Source: Candidatus Avisuccinivibrio pullicola | GTDB lineage: Bacteria > Pseudomonadota > Gammaproteobacteria > Enterobacterales > Succinivibrionaceae | DNA length: 51,170 nt | Direction of reading: 5' to 3' | NCBI GenBank assembly: GCA_018713485.1 | Contig: DVOQ01000023.1 | Location: 1 to 51,170 of the forward strand | In this document: positions 16,033 to 24,825 of the stretch, one piece after another | Numbering within the stretch: the stretch's first letter is position 1 | Layout: every line of letters starts with the position of its first letter | The notes under the pieces: generated by a model | Seen by the model: the letters and a program-made list of their open reading frames with translations, nothing else | The model's database searches: none | What the model was told of the DNA's origin: nothing | Made by a program: the position numbers and the translations under genes

Positions 16033-16683
16033 ATGAGCACCTCCACTACCATCATCAAACCGCAGACCGACAGTACCATCAGCTGGTTTATCAGTCAGTG
16101 TCACATTCACAAGTATTCGGCCAAGAGTTCCATCATCCACGCCGGTGAGAAGGCGGAGACCCTTTACTATATCGTCAAGGGATCGGCCGTGGTTCTCATC
16201 AAGGATCCCGATGGACGCGAAATGATTCTCACCTATTTAAATCAGGGTGATTTCATCGGTGAGCTCGGTCTTTTCGATCAGTCCGAGAACCCCACGCGCT
16301 CAGCCTGGGTACGGGCCAAGGGAGCCTGTGAGGTGGCTGAGGTCTCGTACAGCAAGTTTAAGCAGTTAGTGCAGGTCAATCCTGAGATCCTGATGCGCCT
16401 CTCGGCACAGATCGCACGCCGTCTGACCTCCACTTCCCGCAAGGTCGGCAATTTAGCCTTCCTCGACGTCACGGGGCGCATTGCGCAGACCCTCGTCAAT
16501 CTCGCCCATCAGCCCGAGGCCATGACCCATCCGGACGGTATGCAGATTAAGATCACCCGTCAGGAAATCGGACAGATCGTCGGCTGCTCCCGCGAAACCG
16601 TGGGACGCATCCTCAAGATGATGGAAGAGGATCATCTGATATCCGCTCACGGCAAAACCATCGTGGTCTACGGAACGCGTTAG
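16033..16683 (+). CDS. crp: cAMP receptor protein (catabolite activator)
   Basis: A global transcription factor activated by cAMP; 216 residues. It aligns along its whole length with E. coli CRP: the cAMP-binding jelly roll ([19 protein letters not shown] with the phosphate-binding Arg-Ser), the dimer helix ([18 protein letters not shown]), and the helix-turn-helix with [23 protein letters not shown]. The recognition-helix Arg, Glu and Arg that read TGTGA are all present, so E. coli-type sites should be recognised. The ATG at 16033 fits the family; a GTG at 15991 would add 14 residues. fabA begins 20 bases downstream. Confidence 0.97.
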   Translation: MSTSTTIIKPQTDSTISWFISQCHIHKYSAKSSIIHAGEKAETLYYIVKGSAVVLIKDPDGREMILTYLNQGDFIGELGLFDQSENPTRSAWVRAKGACEVAEVSYSKFKQLVQVNPEILMRLSAQIARRLTSTSRKVGNLAFLDVTGRIAQTLVNLAHQPEAMTHPDGMQIKITRQEIGQIVGCSRETVGRILKMMEEDHLISAHGKTIVVYGTR

Positions 16684-16703
16684 AGAATAAGGAGATCTCA
16701 GAC

Positions 16704-17237
16704 ATGGCTTCACTGTTAGAACGTGGCATTCACTCTTTTTCGCGCGAGGATCTTTTAGACTGCGCCCACGGGAAGCTTTTCGGCCCCGGCAACGCGCAGC
16801 TGCCCGCGCCCAATATGCTCATGTTCGACCGCATTACCCATATCGCCGCCGAGGGCGGTGCCTACGGCCTGGGCGAAATCCGCGCCGAGCTCGACATTAA
16901 CCCCGATCTGTGGTTCTTCGGCTGCCACTTCCCGGGCGATCCCGTGATGCCGGGCTGCCTTGGACTGGACGCCATGTGGCAGTTAGTGGGCTTTTTCCTC
17001 GGCTGGAGAGGCGGCCTTGGCAAGGGGCGCGCCTTAGGCGTGGAAAAGGTCAAGTTCAAGGGCGAAGTGCTCGATAACGCTAAGCTTGTCACCTATCAGA
17101 TTGACATCAAGCGCATCATCGAGCGCGGCATCATCATGGGCGTGGCCGACGGCAAGGTCTTTGTCGACGGTAAGCACATCTATACCGCCGAAAGCCTGCA
17201 GGTAGGACTCATGAAGGCCCGCGCCGCCGCTCAGTAA
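16704..17237 (+). CDS. fabA: 3-hydroxydecanoyl-ACP dehydratase/isomerase
   Basis: Makes the cis-3-decenoyl intermediate for unsaturated fatty acids without oxygen. The 177-residue hot-dog-fold protein carries the active-site motif [20 protein letters not shown] with catalytic His75 and Asp89. The N-terminal [12 protein letters not shown] is also conserved. AAGGAG precedes the ATG. It lies 20 bases after crp and ends in a strong terminator, so the two may be co-transcribed, an unusual pairing. Leucine codons here are CTG 6, CTC 5, CTT 5, TTA 4, with no TTG or CTA. Confidence 0.97.
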   Translation: MASLLERGIHSFSREDLLDCAHGKLFGPGNAQLPAPNMLMFDRITHIAAEGGAYGLGEIRAELDINPDLWFFGCHFPGDPVMPGCLGLDAMWQLVGFFLGWRGGLGKGRALGVEKVKFKGEVLDNAKLVTYQIDIKRIIERGIIMGVADGKVFVDGKHIYTAESLQVGLMKARAAAQ

Positions 17238-17270
17238 AAGCTCAGGCTTCGGTTTTCGCATCATCGCGGA

Positions 17271-17299
17271 AGGGCTCCTTACGGGGCCCTTTCTGTTTT
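17271..17299 (+). terminator. Terminator after fabA
   Basis: An 8-bp stem with one G-T pair (AGGGCTCC/GGGGCCCT, 4-base loop) followed by TTCTGTTTT. Confidence 0.75.
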
Positions 17300-17306
17300 C
17301 AGGGAT

Positions 17307-18188
17307 CTAGCGCAACAGGGAAATGACGAGCTGCGGACGGGCATTGGCCTGCAGGAGCATCTGCGAGGAGGCATCCTGCACGATGGAGGAGGAAGTAAGA
17401 CGGGCGGTCTCGGCGGCAAAGTCGGCATCGCGCATCCTGGAGCGGGCATCGCTTTCTTCCTCGTGAATATTGCTCTGATTGCGGATATGCGACTCAAAAC
17501 GGTTCATGACCGCGCCCATCTCGGAACGGGCATCATCGACGAACTGAATGTAGCGGTCGATGCCGGCAAGAAGGGCCTGTGCGTTGGCCTGACTTGAGAG
17601 CGAGAACACGCCCTCCGCAGCCTTATAGCCATCGCCTAAGCCCCCAACAGCCGCGACCATGGAGGAAACGGCAAAGGAGGTATCTAATTTAACCTCGATG
17701 GTGTTGTAGGCATCGGCACCGACCTGCACGCTCAGAAGCCCCTCCTCCGAGATAAGGCCCTTGCCGGCGCCTGCGAGCACCTGCGCCCCGCCGTAGGTGG
17801 TCTTACAGGCAATGCGCGTCAGTTCGCGCGAGATCTGCGTCACCTCTTCCTGCAGGGCCTCCCTGTCCTTCTCGGTGTTGGTGCCGTTAGCACTCTGAAT
17901 GGCCAGCTTCCGGACGCGCTGCAGAAGGCCCACGCTCTCGTCTAAGGCCTGCTCGGTAAGCTGCATGAGGGCCTCACCGTCAGTGGTATTCTGATTGCCG
18001 CGTTTTAAACCGCCAATTTGCGCCGTTAAGCGGTTGGAGATCTGTAAATTGGCCGGATCATCGCCGGCGGCATTGATCCTAAGTCCCGAGGTCAGGCGTT
18101 CGGAGCTTCTGGACACTGCCTGAGTGCCCGCACTTAGATAGCGCTGACTTTGCAGGGTAGCGACGTTGGTGGACACGTACACTGCCAT
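17307..18188 (-). CDS. Flagellin
   Basis: A 293-residue flagellar filament subunit. The N-terminal D0/D1 domain (about 1-140) has SSERLTSGLRINAAGDDPANLQISNRL and the C-terminal D1/D0 domain (about 215-293) has RDADFAAETARLTSSSIVQDASSQMLLQANA, ending VISLLR. The central variable part is short, so there is no large D2/D3 surface domain. An AAGGAGAG Shine-Dalgarno precedes the ATG. A consensus sigma-54 site lies about 70 bases upstream, so it is probably a late or middle flagellar gene controlled by an NtrC-type activator. No other flagellar gene is in the window. Confidence 0.94.
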   Translation of the reverse strand: MAVYVSTNVATLQSQRYLSAGTQAVSRSSERLTSGLRINAAGDDPANLQISNRLTAQIGGLKRGNQNTTDGEALMQLTEQALDESVGLLQRVRKLAIQSANGTNTEKDREALQEEVTQISRELTRIACKTTYGGAQVLAGAGKGLISEEGLLSVQVGADAYNTIEVKLDTSFAVSSMVAAVGGLGDGYKAAEGVFSLSSQANAQALLAGIDRYIQFVDDARSEMGAVMNRFESHIRNQSNIHEEESDARSRMRDADFAAETARLTSSSIVQDASSQMLLQANARPQLVISLLR

Positions 18189-18215
18189 ATTTCTCTCCTT
18201 AAAGGTAAATTTTGC

Positions 18216-18236
18216 CGCCGTCTCTGCAGGACGGCG
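18216..18236 (-). other. 5' UTR hairpin of flagellin mRNA
   Basis: A perfect 7-bp stem (CGCCGTC/GACGGCG, 7-base loop) that would lie at the very 5' end of the sigma-54 transcript, about 16 bases before the Shine-Dalgarno. A stabilising role is plausible. Confidence 0.5.
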
Positions 18237-18250
18237 TTTATGCTACCTTA

Positions 18251-18267
18251 AGCAAATTACGTGCCAG
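18251..18267 (-). promoter_or_regulatory. Sigma-54 promoter of flagellin
   Basis: On the minus strand CTGGCACGTAATTTGCT matches the -24/-12 consensus (TGGCAC, five bases, TTGC) exactly. The -12 GC would place the start near 18240, giving a leader of about 50 bases. Confidence 0.88.
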
Positions 18268-18504
18268 AATACGCAGTACCTGCCATGACCCAATAATGAT
18301 CAGTACGCCGCACATTGAACGTGCAGATTTTGTACACTATTGTAGTATTTTCATCTGTTCTATCATTTGACGCATGAGCATGGTTCAAGCTTACCGGCAG
18401 ATACGTAAATTTTTCGCACTTTGCGGCACATCCCGCATCCGCAGGTATAATGCGCCACCGATCACAGACTTCGTTTCCCGGCTGAAATAAGACCGTGAGT
18501 AAGC

Positions 18505-18577
18505 AGGACAGTAGCTGTACTGCCTTGTATAATTGCTAATGCCTGGATGAGGCAGGACGATCCCCGCAGAGGATCGT
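18505..18577 (+). promoter_or_regulatory. Candidate promoter and leader hairpin of the cellulose locus
   Basis: AGGACA (18505-18510) and a perfect TATAAT (18528-18533) are 17 bases apart. An inverted repeat CAGTA/TACTG (18509-18522) covers the spacer and may bind a regulator. A perfect 7-bp hairpin (18557-18563/18571-18577) follows in the leader. A second TATAAT at 18446-18451 lacks a well-placed -35. Confidence 0.5.
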
Positions 18578-18611
18578 GCGCGTAAACCTGAAGCGGATAG
18601 TAGTAAGTCAT

Positions 18612-19898
18612 ATGATGCAGTTGCCATCTGATTTATCCGAAGTGCTGCAAGGCGTGTGCGTCGCCTGTTTCTGCGTAAATATCGAGAACATGCAGCTTAA
18701 AACCTTCTACAATTCCAACCGTCCCCAGGATGCGGGAACGGCACATGACTACGCTACCTACTGGGAAAACGGTTTTAACGGCGTGTTAGCCCCCCTGCCC
18801 CTGGTGCTCAACGCCCTCGCGCCGCAGAAACTGGTCGGCTTATACAACTCCGGCAAATCCCAGCGCCTTGAGTTTGAGCGCCCTGACGTCAGTAATTTCA
18901 CCTATTCCCTTGAGATCTGCGTACCGCCCAGGGACAGTCAGAGCCGCGTCTATCTTATCTTTCTGCGCGAGCATCATGCCGATCTGCTAGGCGCCATCGC
19001 TCACCGCTTTATCTATACCAACTGCGATTACTTCATCTACCTTGATGCCCGCGAGAACAGCTACGTGGCCTTCTCCATGAGCGAGAAGAGCACTGCGCAG
19101 CCGCCCATGGTGTGCGCCGATTACGATCGCGAGATCATCACCTACGCCCGCGCCTACGTGGTACCCGAGGATCAGGAAAACACCATCTATCAGATGACGC
19201 TCGCGCGCGTGCTGGAGGCGCTCGAAAAGAGCGACTCGCACATCTTCTATACCGGGGTCATCGAGAACGGCAAGTACCGGCGCAAGCGCATTGAATACCG
19301 CTACTACAACCGCGAAGAGCACATGATCCTGCTCTACCGTACCGATATCACCGATATCTACGAGGAGCAGAACCGCTACACGAGGCAGCTGCAGGCGGCG
19401 GTTAACCGCGCCTACAATGACTCGCTCACGGGACTTTTAAACTATCAGGGCATGAGCGAAAAGGCGCCGCAGACCCTAGCCGAGGAAGCGATGCGTGCCC
19501 TGCTCTTTATCGATCTCGACAATTTCAAGGCCGTGAATGACACCTACGGACATCAGACCGGGGACACGGTGTTAAACCAGGTGGCCGCAGTGCTTAAGGA
19601 TCACACGCGCCACAGCGATCTGGCAGGACGCATCGGCGGGGATGAGTTTGAGGTGGTGCTGTGCGACGTGCGCACCCGGGAGACGACGCTGCGCATCGCC
19701 ACCCGTATCATTGAGGAAATCGAGGCCATCCCCCGTAACCTTGAGCTTTCGGTACCCCTCTCCTGCTCTATCGGTATCGCCTTCTATCCCGTGGACGGCG
19801 CTTCCTACCGTGATTTAGTCAAGGTGGCCGACGCGCGTGTCTACCGCGCCAAGCAGGCTGGCAAGCACACCATCGTCTATCAGGATGAGGAGGCGTGA
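18612..19898 (+). CDS. Diguanylate cyclase 1 of the cellulose locus
   Basis: Makes c-di-GMP, the activator of cellulose synthase. 428 residues: an unrecognised N-terminal sensor half (about 1-265) with the segment TNCDYFIYLDARENSY, a short helical linker, and a GGDEF domain with the active-site motif GRIGGDEFEV at 342-346. An inhibitory-site RxxD (RHSD) lies exactly five residues before GGDEF, so product feedback is expected. No transmembrane helix or signal peptide is seen. The start is ATG 18612 or 18615; neither has a strong Shine-Dalgarno. The gene overlaps the next one by one base. It is a paralogue of its neighbour, sharing the N-terminal design. Confidence 0.9.
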   Translation: MMQLPSDLSEVLQGVCVACFCVNIENMQLKTFYNSNRPQDAGTAHDYATYWENGFNGVLAPLPLVLNALAPQKLVGLYNSGKSQRLEFERPDVSNFTYSLEICVPPRDSQSRVYLIFLREHHADLLGAIAHRFIYTNCDYFIYLDARENSYVAFSMSEKSTAQPPMVCADYDREIITYARAYVVPEDQENTIYQMTLARVLEALEKSDSHIFYTGVIENGKYRRKRIEYRYYNREEHMILLYRTDITDIYEEQNRYTRQLQAAVNRAYNDSLTGLLNYQGMSEKAPQTLAEEAMRALLFIDLDNFKAVNDTYGHQTGDTVLNQVAAVLKDHTRHSDLAGRIGGDEFEVVLCDVRTRETTLRIATRIIEEIEAIPRNLELSVPLSCSIGIAFYPVDGASYRDLVKVADARVYRAKQAGKHTIVYQDEEA

Positions 19899-21256
19899 TG
19901 AACGATTTTCAGGAATACTCCTACCTCTTTTCCAAATTATCACTGCTCGCCGTCAAAATCGACTTTGACCGCGATCGCGTCATGGTCATCGCCAATACCT
20001 TCAGACCTGAGGAAAACGGTCAGGAATACGCATGGCGCACTTACACCATAACCTGTCTGAACGGGCTCTTTTCCTCCAATCCCTCGGTAAGATCCAAGAT
20101 CCGCTCCGGGGCACTTAAAGAATTAGCCCTTACGGGTGCCTTCACGGGCAAGTTCCCGACCCGAGAAATGGAGATCCTGCACTCCAAAGATCCTTCCGCC
20201 GTCTACCGTCTCAATCTCTCCTTTAAAAAGGAAGAGGACGGGCGCATTTACGCCTACCTGACCCTGCGTAACGACTCGGATCAGTCGCTGCTGCAGTCTA
20301 TTGTGCAGACTCTCGTATTCAATAACTGCGACTATTTTGTGACCGTGGATATCAGAAGCGGTGTCTACACCATGCTCGCGGCCAGTAATAACGGCACACC
20401 TCTGCCTCCGGTATCGGGTGATTACGACGTGGAGATCATCAAGTACGCAAAGCAGTATGTGGTATATGACGATCAGCAGTTAGTCATCAATGAGATGACG
20501 CTTAAAAACTGCGTGGAACACTTAAAGGGCCGCAGCTCCTATTCCATTTTCTTCGGCATGGTTGAGGACGGCACCCCCGTGGATGCCGAGAACGTGCGCG
20601 AGAGCTCCGGCTATCACAGAAAGAAAATCGAGTTTTCCTACTTTGATGACAGGACGCGCGATACGCTGTTACTGGTACGCACCGACATTACCTACGATTT
20701 TCACCAGGAACTGCAGAAGGTGCGCCGCCTGCAGGAGATGCTGCAGCGGGCCTATACCGACGCCCTCACGGGACTTTTAAATCACGAGGGCATGGCCGAG
20801 CAGTGCCAGATCCAGTTAAACGCCGCGCGCTCTGACGAGAAGATTGCCCTCCTCTTTATCGATCTCGACAATTTCAAACCCGTGAACGACACCTTCGGGC
20901 ATCCGGCCGGCGATGAGGTCTTAAAGCAGGTGGGCAGGCTCTTAAAGCTCGAACTGCGCGCCACCGACGATCTGTCAGGACGCATCGGCGGAGACGAGTT
21001 CGTGGTCATGATAGGTCACTTAAAAGACCGCCTGCACGCCGTCAATGTCGCAGAACGCATCCGCCAGGGGATCGAGAAGATCGGGGCGGGCACGGGAAAG
21101 GAGCGCATCAGCGTATCCTGCTCGGTGGGAATTGCCTATAATAACGAAGGACAGAATCTCTACGCGGATATGGTCGCGTTAGCCGACAAGCGCGTTTACC
21201 GGGCCAAGGCTCTTGGCAAGGGATGCGTGGTGAATGAGGATCCCGATCATGACTGA
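19898..21256 (+). CDS. Diguanylate cyclase 2 of the cellulose locus
   Basis: A 452-residue paralogue of the preceding protein. The N-terminal half carries the matching NNCDYFVTVDIRSGVY and YDVEIIKYAKQYVVYDDQ segments, and the GGDEF domain has GRIGGDEFVV at 364-368. The candidate RxxD (RATD) is six, not five, residues before GGDEF, so the canonical inhibitory site is probably lost. AGGAGG precedes the ATG, which overlaps the upstream stop (TGATG). Two cyclases with different feedback behaviour in one operon may give stepped c-di-GMP production (inference). Confidence 0.9.
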   Translation: MNDFQEYSYLFSKLSLLAVKIDFDRDRVMVIANTFRPEENGQEYAWRTYTITCLNGLFSSNPSVRSKIRSGALKELALTGAFTGKFPTREMEILHSKDPSAVYRLNLSFKKEEDGRIYAYLTLRNDSDQSLLQSIVQTLVFNNCDYFVTVDIRSGVYTMLAASNNGTPLPPVSGDYDVEIIKYAKQYVVYDDQQLVINEMTLKNCVEHLKGRSSYSIFFGMVEDGTPVDAENVRESSGYHRKKIEFSYFDDRTRDTLLLVRTDITYDFHQELQKVRRLQEMLQRAYTDALTGLLNHEGMAEQCQIQLNAARSDEKIALLFIDLDNFKPVNDTFGHPAGDEVLKQVGRLLKLELRATDDLSGRIGGDEFVVMIGHLKDRLHAVNVAERIRQGIEKIGAGTGKERISVSCSVGIAYNNEGQNLYADMVALADKRVYRAKALGKGCVVNEDPDHD

Positions 21257-21437
21257 GGCAAGGGCAGGCGGACCTGCACCTGAGGATGTCAGAGCCCTTG
21301 AAAAACTCAAAGGCTTTGAGATTGGCAGTTACTATCACCGCGTGCGCGAGGAGCGTCTTGAGGCGCTCCTCAGTCAGTCTCCGGCCCTCAGGGCCATGCG
21401 CGAGCATATCCGGAAGCAAAGGCGCTCCGTTTCTTAA
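21249..21437 (+). CDS. bcsR: BcsR-like small cellulose synthesis protein
   Basis: A 62-residue protein, the same length as E. coli BcsR and in the same place, just before bcsQ. The segment DVRALEKLKGFEIGSYYHRVREERLEALLSQSP (shown in parts: DVRALEKL, RVREERLEALL) lines up with the E. coli DIVALKQA..ISQREQLAAAL pattern by eye. In E. coli, BcsR works with BcsQ to assemble and stabilise the synthase complex. I chose ATG 21249, which overlaps the end of the second cyclase and follows TGAGGA; an in-frame ATG exists at 21234. The assignment rests on length, position and a weak alignment. Confidence 0.6.
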   Translation: MTEARAGGPAPEDVRALEKLKGFEIGSYYHRVREERLEALLSQSPALRAMREHIRKQRRSVS

Positions 21438-21490
21438 GGGGAGCGGACCTGATGCTGAGTATTACTATAAATTAAAGACGGGAGAGAATA

Positions 21491-22228
21491 GTGCGGATTT
21501 TATTACGGGGTCTCTATCCCCACGCCGGAGTCACGACGCTGGCCCTAAACCTCGCTGCGCGCCTGTCGCGCATGGACGGGGAAGTGCTCTATTTAAGCCT
21601 GCAGGGCTATGACGCCGGGCGCGATGCGCTTTTAAACCTCCCCCTTGATTTCAAGCATGAGACCGCCTCCCCGGGACGTAAGGTCAGCAATGACGTCCTG
21701 CAGGTCACGCCGCATCTCTTCGTGGACTTAGCCACGCGCGAACGCTTTATCGAGGCGCCGCAGGAGTTTACGGCGTGGTTAGGCCGTCTTGACTATACTC
21801 ACCTCATCATCGACGCGGGAGCCTTCGTGCGCGATGACGCGTGGCTTAATGCGGCCATCAAGAAGGGCCTTGATGATCCCTTAAATCATGTCATCACGCT
21901 CTGCGATCCCGATATGGGCTCGCTGTTAACCCTGACGCGCCTCTTCCCCAAACCCGTGGGGGAGATCGTCTTTAACCGCTTCTCGCCCTCCTCGCCGGCC
22001 TTAAACGATCTCTATGAGGCGGCCTTCATGGTGTTAGGTGAGGAAAAGCTCCTGCCTGTGCCGCTGCCCTATGACGAGGAGCTGACGCTCTCGTCCTTAA
22101 AGGGGGAGATCCTCGCGCTGCAAAATCCCCACGCCCCCTACGTGACGGCATTGGGATCGCTCATTAAACTGTTAAAAACCAAACCCGTAACGCCGGGCGA
22201 GCGCCTCAGAGCGGACGCGTCCGCATGA
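21491..22228 (+). CDS. bcsQ: Cellulose synthesis ATPase-like protein BcsQ
   Basis: A 245-residue MinD/ParA-fold protein. In E. coli, BcsQ is a component of the synthase complex (with BcsR, E, F). The P-loop is degenerate: GLYPHAGVTTLALNLA keeps the shape of the deviant Walker A motif but lacks its lysines, as the E. coli protein does (RGGVGTTT). A Walker B-like strand reads YTHLIIDAG, and CDPDMGSLLTLT follows. The start is GTG at 21491, after GGAGAG. It overlaps bcsA by four bases. Nucleotide hydrolysis is doubtful given the motif. Confidence 0.82.
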   Translation: MRILLRGLYPHAGVTTLALNLAARLSRMDGEVLYLSLQGYDAGRDALLNLPLDFKHETASPGRKVSNDVLQVTPHLFVDLATRERFIEAPQEFTAWLGRLDYTHLIIDAGAFVRDDAWLNAAIKKGLDDPLNHVITLCDPDMGSLLTLTRLFPKPVGEIVFNRFSPSSPALNDLYEAAFMVLGEEKLLPVPLPYDEELTLSSLKGEILALQNPHAPYVTALGSLIKLLKTKPVTPGERLRADASA

Positions 22229-24825
22229 ATTTTCTGAGATCGCTGCGCCGCTTTTATCACAGTACCACGGGCCCTGTCAGCTTTACCGTCAATCTTGCGG
22301 CGCTGTCCCTTATCTGGCTGCTGCTGCCCCTGGAGCGCGGACACTACCGTGCACTGAGAGCGCACAGGGAGCGCTATTTCCCGCAGATCAATTTCAGCGC
22401 CCTGAAGGTGGCCGATCCCCTGCGCATGCTCATTCAGGGCCTCTATCTCGTGCTCTTTCTGCCCACGGGACGCAGGAAGCGCGCCCTGCTGCCCACGCTC
22501 CTTTTCACGCTGCCCGATAAGCTTACGGCCCTGCTGCAGAAGCTTTTAAGCCCCGTAGCCACGCTGATGCTCCACGCGGGAAAGCACTACGGCAGCGCAC
22601 AGAGCCTTAAAGAGGACCGGGAGAGTTCCTGCTTTGCCGACTCACTGCGCCTTGCGCTCATCGCGCTGACCGTGACGCTGTGCGCCATGCTCATTCTCTG
22701 GACCATCACGCAGCCCCTGGAGCTTTTCTATCAGTATGTCTTCGTCATCGTGATGTTAGAGGCGGCGCTCGTCATCAACCGCTTTCACACCAAGTACGCG
22801 CTGCTTTTAATGCTCGTCATCTCGGTCATCGTCTCCTCGCGCTATATGTTCTGGAGAGCGGGCTCTACCCTGAATTTAAGCTCCCTAAGCGCCGGCTTCT
22901 TCTCCATTCTGCTCTTTATGGCCGAGTGCTACGCCTTTCTCGTGATGCTTTTAGGCTATTTTCAGATTGGCTGGACGCTCGACAGGAAACCCGTGCCCTT
23001 GCCTTCCGATCTCAGCGCCTATCCCACGGTGGATATCTATATCCCAACCTATAACGAGCCCTTAGAGGTGGTAAAACCCACGGTCTTCGGCGCCCTCGAT
23101 CTTGACTGGCCCAAAGACAGGCTGCGCGTCTGTATCCTCGATGACGGGACGCGTAAGGAGTTCCGTGATTTCGCGAAGGCCGTGGGAGCGACCTATATCA
23201 TCCGCTCCGAGCATAACCACGCCAAGGCCGGCAATATCAATCACGCCCTCACCGTAACGGACGGCGAGCTTATCGCCATCTTTGACTGCGATCATATTCC
23301 GGTGCGCTCCTTCCTGCAGCTGACGGCGGGGGCGATGGTGGCCGATCCCAATCTGGCGCTCGTGCAGACGCCGCATCACTTTTATTCAGAAGATCCCTTT
23401 GAGCGCAATTTAAAGCTGCCAAGGGCCATTCCCCAGGAAAACTCGCTCTTTCATGACTTCATTCAGAAGGGTAACGATCTCCACGACGCGACCATGTTCT
23501 GCGGCTCCTGCGCTCTCATCCGCCGTAAGGCCCTGTTAAGCGTGGGAGGGATCGCCGTGGAGACGGTCACCGAGGATGCGCATACCTCGCTGCGTCTCTC
23601 GCGCAAGGGTTACGGCACGGCCTTTATCGGCATTCCGCTTGCCGCCGGCCTGTCCACCGAGACCCTCTCGGCGCATATCGCGCAGCGTATCCGCTGGGCC
23701 CGCGGCATGGTGCAGATCTTCCGCATCGACAATCCCCTCTCAGGACGGGGGCTTAGCCTGGGGCAGCGCCTGTGCTATCTCAACGCCATGATCCACTTCC
23801 TGCACGGTATCCCGCGCATTATTTTTCTCCTGGCACCGCTGCCCTACATGTTCTTTGGCACCTACGTCATTTACGCCGAGGCCGCGGCCATTCTCGCCTA
23901 TGTCTTCCCGCACATGGTGCACTCCACGCTAACCAATCAGAACATACAGCGCGGCTACCGCTTCCCCTTCTGGTCAGGCGTCTACGAGGCGGTGCTCTCG
24001 TGGTATATCGCGCTGCCGACCCTAATTGCCATCTTCTTTCCCAAAGTGGGCACCTTCAACGTGACGGCCAAGGGCGGGCGCATTGAGGAGAATTTCTTTG
24101 ACTGGTTCATAAGTAAGCCCTATTTAATCCTCATCGGCCTTAACGCCCTCGGTATCGTGGTGGGCACCATCCGCACCTTTCTCGCTCCCCGGCCCGAGGT
24201 GCTGACCCTTGGCATCAACGTGCTGTGGATCCTCTATAACCTCATCATCCTCGGCGCCACCATCGCCATCGCGCAGGAGGCCCGTCAGGTGCGCCGCTAT
24301 CCGCGCGTCGCCCTCGAAGTGCCGGTACTGATTAAAAAGGGCGCGCGGGAGTATACCGCCACGCTTAGCAATTACTCCTCGCAGGGAGCGGGACTTACCT
24401 TTGACAGGGGCTTTTTAAAGGGCAACCCCTTCCTGCGCGAGGGCGACAGCCTTACGCTTATCATTCCCTACGACCGGCATTACTATACCTTTTCCTGTAT
24501 CGTCCGTCAGTGCGATCCCGAGTCAGATTACCTCGGTCTGCAGACTGACTTTAAGAGCCTTGAGGAAGAAAGGCTCTTTACCTTCTGCACTTTCTCGCGC
24601 TCGGATACGTGGTCGCGCCCGCGCGATCACGATCTCGACGCAAGCCTGTTAAAGGGCTTTGTCACCATTTTCAACTACAGCCTCTACGGCTACCGCGTGA
24701 TGCTCATGGCAACGCCCGGCATCCTGCGCCTTCCGCTTACGCTGTGGCTTAGATTATTCAAATTATGCCTAAGCTTCATGCCCCATCCGGTGGCAGAGAG
24801 CCCTCTTAGGAGTAGTAAGTCATGA
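22225..24825 (+). CDS. bcsA: Cellulose synthase catalytic subunit (c-di-GMP-activated)
   Basis: Polymerises UDP-glucose into beta-1,4-glucan and threads the chain through the inner membrane. 866 residues, like E. coli. N-terminal transmembrane helices are followed by the GT2 domain with ILDDGTRKEF, FDCDHIPVRS, the gating TED motif (VTEDAHTSLRL) and QRIRWARG. More transmembrane helices and a PilZ domain follow, the latter introduced by RQVRRYPRVALEV, which supplies the c-di-GMP-binding Arg residues. It starts inside the bcsQ stop (ATGA) and overlaps bcsB in the same way. Confidence 0.96.
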   Translation: MNFLRSLRRFYHSTTGPVSFTVNLAALSLIWLLLPLERGHYRALRAHRERYFPQINFSALKVADPLRMLIQGLYLVLFLPTGRRKRALLPTLLFTLPDKLTALLQKLLSPVATLMLHAGKHYGSAQSLKEDRESSCFADSLRLALIALTVTLCAMLILWTITQPLELFYQYVFVIVMLEAALVINRFHTKYALLLMLVISVIVSSRYMFWRAGSTLNLSSLSAGFFSILLFMAECYAFLVMLLGYFQIGWTLDRKPVPLPSDLSAYPTVDIYIPTYNEPLEVVKPTVFGALDLDWPKDRLRVCILDDGTRKEFRDFAKAVGATYIIRSEHNHAKAGNINHALTVTDGELIAIFDCDHIPVRSFLQLTAGAMVADPNLALVQTPHHFYSEDPFERNLKLPRAIPQENSLFHDFIQKGNDLHDATMFCGSCALIRRKALLSVGGIAVETVTEDAHTSLRLSRKGYGTAFIGIPLAAGLSTETLSAHIAQRIRWARGMVQIFRIDNPLSGRGLSLGQRLCYLNAMIHFLHGIPRIIFLLAPLPYMFFGTYVIYAEAAAILAYVFPHMVHSTLTNQNIQRGYRFPFWSGVYEAVLSWYIALPTLIAIFFPKVGTFNVTAKGGRIEENFFDWFISKPYLILIGLNALGIVVGTIRTFLAPRPEVLTLGINVLWILYNLIILGATIAIAQEARQVRRYPRVALEVPVLIKKGAREYTATLSNYSSQGAGLTFDRGFLKGNPFLREGDSLTLIIPYDRHYYTFSCIVRQCDPESDYLGLQTDFKSLEEERLFTFCTFSRSDTWSRPRDHDLDASLLKGFVTIFNYSLYGYRVMLMATPGILRLPLTLWLRLFKLCLSFMPHPVAESPLRSSKS

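Noticed and set aside
21286..21612. Overlapping frame spanning bcsR and the start of bcsQ
   Set aside because: Its composition is Arg/Ser/Pro-rich shadow coding; bcsR and bcsQ in the other frames have proper starts and family resemblance.
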